Shown here: in pieces, positions 62,410 to 64,000 of the stretch | Position numbering within the stretch: position 1 is the stretch's first letter | How the letters are laid out: each line of letters begins with the position of its first letter | Assembly: GCA_017524545.1 (NCBI GenBank) | Contig: JAFXVN010000039.1 | Coordinates: 1-64,000 of the forward strand | Origin: Bacteroidaceae bacterium | Lineage (GTDB): Bacteria; Bacteroidota; Bacteroidia; Bacteroidales; Bacteroidaceae | Length of the DNA: 64,000 bases | Reading direction: 5' to 3' | Translations under genes and position numbers: made by a program | The notes under the pieces: generated by a model | Told to the model about the DNA's origin: nothing | Seen by the model: only the letters and a program-made list of their open reading frames with translations | Database searches by the model: none

Positions 62410-64000
62410 ATGAACTACAGAAAGTCCCTGGCATTGTTCCTTTGCGTGCTCTGCCTTTCCGCCGCTGCCCAAGAGATAGGCAAGTGGCGCATGTATATGA
62501 GCTATCAAATCGCCACCAAGAGCGTCACAGGCGGCAGCGTCATATATTCGCTGATGAACGGCAACCTCCTCTCCTACGACACCGAGGACGGCGAGGTGCG
62601 CACCTACGACCGCTTGGGCGAACTGAGCGACGTGAGCATCTCCCACATCGCATACAGCAAGGAAGCCCGCAAGCTCATCATCGTCTATGAAAACAGCAAC
62701 ATCGACCTGCTCGACGAGGAAGGCAACGTCGAGAACCTCTCGTCCCTGAAGGAAAAGCGCGTCCTGAACAAGGAGATTGTCGATGTCTGCGTCCTCGGCT
62801 CCACGGCCTATCTCGTTACGGGCTTCGGCTTCGTGGAGGTCGATATGGATGCCGCCGTCTTCCGCAACACCTATAAGCTGGGCTCCCTGTTCACCCAGAT
62901 TGGCACCGATTCAAACGACAAACCCATATACAACGCCATCCTCAGCATTGCCGTCTCGGACAATGCCACCTTCCTCAGCACAAAAAAAGGTGTCTATTAT
63001 TGCCAAAAGCCAAACAACATGCACTTGGAGGAGAACTGGAAGATATTCCAAAACATGGACGAGGTCAAATTCTTGTCCTTCTTCCAGGGCAAGGTCATCA
63101 TGGTGAACTCAAGTGGCGTTTATGCGGCAGACCCCGCGACCGAGTATGCAAACACGGCAATAAAGAGAGCCAACTACACCTACCTGAAGAATGCGGGAAG
63201 CATGTTGATATGGGGAAACACCAAACAGGTTTGCTATACCTCGGATGTGAGCGGACAGAACGCTACGGCGTTGGAAGCTGCCGTGACCACCATCACCGTC
63301 GATAACACTTGGACCGACATCTCCTATGCCAATGGCACATACTGGATGAGCGAGCAGGAGAAGGGGCTGTGTGCATACAAGACCGACGGCACCACCTTCA
63401 CGCCCACCGGCGAGGTCATCCAGCCCAGCAGCCCCATTCGCGACCTCGGCTACCGCGTCAGCTGGGTGGGCGACCGCCTCCTCGTGGCAGGTGGCATCAA
63501 CACGGTGGGTGGCTTCTCCAACCCCGCCACTTCCATGTACTACGAGAACGGCGAGTGGACAAACTTCACGGAGATGGAGAAAACGACTGCCTACTCCAGA
63601 ATCGAGCTTATCAACACCACCGACCTCGTGCAAGACCCGAAGGACGACACACACCACTACGCCAGCCTCTACCGAAATGGGCTGTGCGAGTACAAGGACG
63701 GCAAGTTCGTGAAGCTCCACAACTATGAGAACTCGCCACTGAAAAGCATCAGACCAACTTCGGCGAGGAAGTACAACTACGTCCCCTGCGCCGCCCTGAG
63801 CTACGATGCTGAGGGCAACCTCTGGATGGCCTCGTCTATGAGCGACACGGTATTCCATGTTCTTAAACCCGACGGCAGTTGGCTCAGCTACCACTACAAG
63901 GAGCTGTACGACAAGGACGAGGGCGTTTACACATCCCTCATTGACCAAATTCTGCACCACAGCAATGGCAACTACAAGTTCGTCACGAGCCGACGCATCG
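62410..64000 (+). CDS. porZ: PorZ-like two-domain propeller protein of type IX secretion, 3' end outside window
   Basis: The frame is open from the ATG at 62410 to the end of the window (530 codons seen). A signal peptide ends near LSAAAQ. The following repeats (VTGGSVIYSLMNGNLLSYDTEDGEV, YENSNIDLLDEEGNVENLSSLKEKR, ILSIAVSDNATFLSTKKGVYY) form a beta-propeller of the PorZ N-terminal type. PorZ sits on the cell surface and takes part in attaching type IX cargo to anionic lipopolysaccharide. The expected C-terminal sorting domain would lie beyond 64000. It follows rdgB after a spacer of GTGAAAAGG repeats. A two-component-sensor propeller is the alternative. Confidence 0.82.
   Translation, partial: MNYRKSLALFLCVLCLSAAAQEIGKWRMYMSYQIATKSVTGGSVIYSLMNGNLLSYDTEDGEVRTYDRLGELSDVSISHIAYSKEARKLIIVYENSNIDLLDEEGNVENLSSLKEKRVLNKEIVDVCVLGSTAYLVTGFGFVEVDMDAAVFRNTYKLGSLFTQIGTDSNDKPIYNAILSIAVSDNATFLSTKKGVYYCQKPNNMHLEENWKIFQNMDEVKFLSFFQGKVIMVNSSGVYAADPATEYANTAIKRANYTYLKNAGSMLIWGNTKQVCYTSDVSGQNATALEAAVTTITVDNTWTDISYANGTYWMSEQEKGLCAYKTDGTTFTPTGEVIQPSSPIRDLGYRVSWVGDRLLVAGGINTVGGFSNPATSMYYENGEWTNFTEMEKTTAYSRIELINTTDLVQDPKDDTHHYASLYRNGLCEYKDGKFVKLHNYENSPLKSIRPTSARKYNYVPCAALSYDAEGNLWMASSMSDTVFHVLKPDGSWLSYHYKELYDKDEGVYTSLIDQILHHSNGNYKFVTSRRI

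Overview
The window looks like chromosome from a Prevotella-like member of the Bacteroidales. The evidence is the recurring TAnnTTTG -7 promoter box (often TACCTTTGC), starts without Shine-Dalgarno sequences, BspA-type leucine-rich repeats, a PorZ-like type IX secretion protein, C-terminal sorting-like tails, an S16 protein with a long Ala/Lys/Glu tail, and a large set of plant-polysaccharide hydrolases. I saw no rRNA and no CRISPR. The mobile DNA I recognise is one decayed IS1380-type transposase and the 5' stub of a lost type I restriction methylase.

Layout. 0.2-2.3 kb: a BspA-like fragment and an ATPase-nuclease gene. 2.5-10.9 kb (minus strand): a GH95 fucosidase, then the run PfkB sugar kinase > S41 protease > DUF4886 > SecB-like protein > BASS transporter. 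11.1-17.4 kb (plus): two identical tRNA-Asn genes, the xylose operon xylE-xylB-xylA and a GH30 xylanase. 17.5-33.5 kb: a patchwork of three more ATPase genes, IS and restriction remnants, GH43 and GH51 arabinoxylan enzymes, an omega-amidase-like nitrilase, an OPT transporter, a degenerate histidine kinase and rpsP. 33.5-39.8 kb (minus): parA-parB-DUF5683-mltD-rel. 40.2-47.9 kb: surE, lpxB, an AT-rich ATP-grasp gene, a second GH51 and a CotH protein. 48-54.3 kb (minus): GH78-WYL-like-GH2-DUF1080. 54.5-64 kb (plus): CE1-like esterase, outer-membrane barrel, leuS, two YitT proteins, rdgB and the start of porZ.

How it works together. GH30 would cut xylan, the CE1-like esterase would remove acyl groups, and GH43 and two GH51 enzymes would remove arabinose. 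XylE, XylA and XylB would take xylose to xylulose 5-phosphate. No SusC/SusD pair is present, so the polysaccharide-binding genes must lie elsewhere. The xylE promoter, leader and first codons are copied in front of the distant GH43 gene, which suggests shared control.

The most unusual signal is not a gene. The window is full of several families of short palindromic or tandem repeats, many lying in frame inside coding sequences: a nearly identical 39-bp block in leuS and lpxB; GC-rich palindromes in leuS, the esterase, OPT, GH78, nitrilase and pfkB; and repeats that encode signal peptides. Arrays of 21-bp palindromic units lie between genes. Two of these have outer arms that differ between copies but still pair within each copy.
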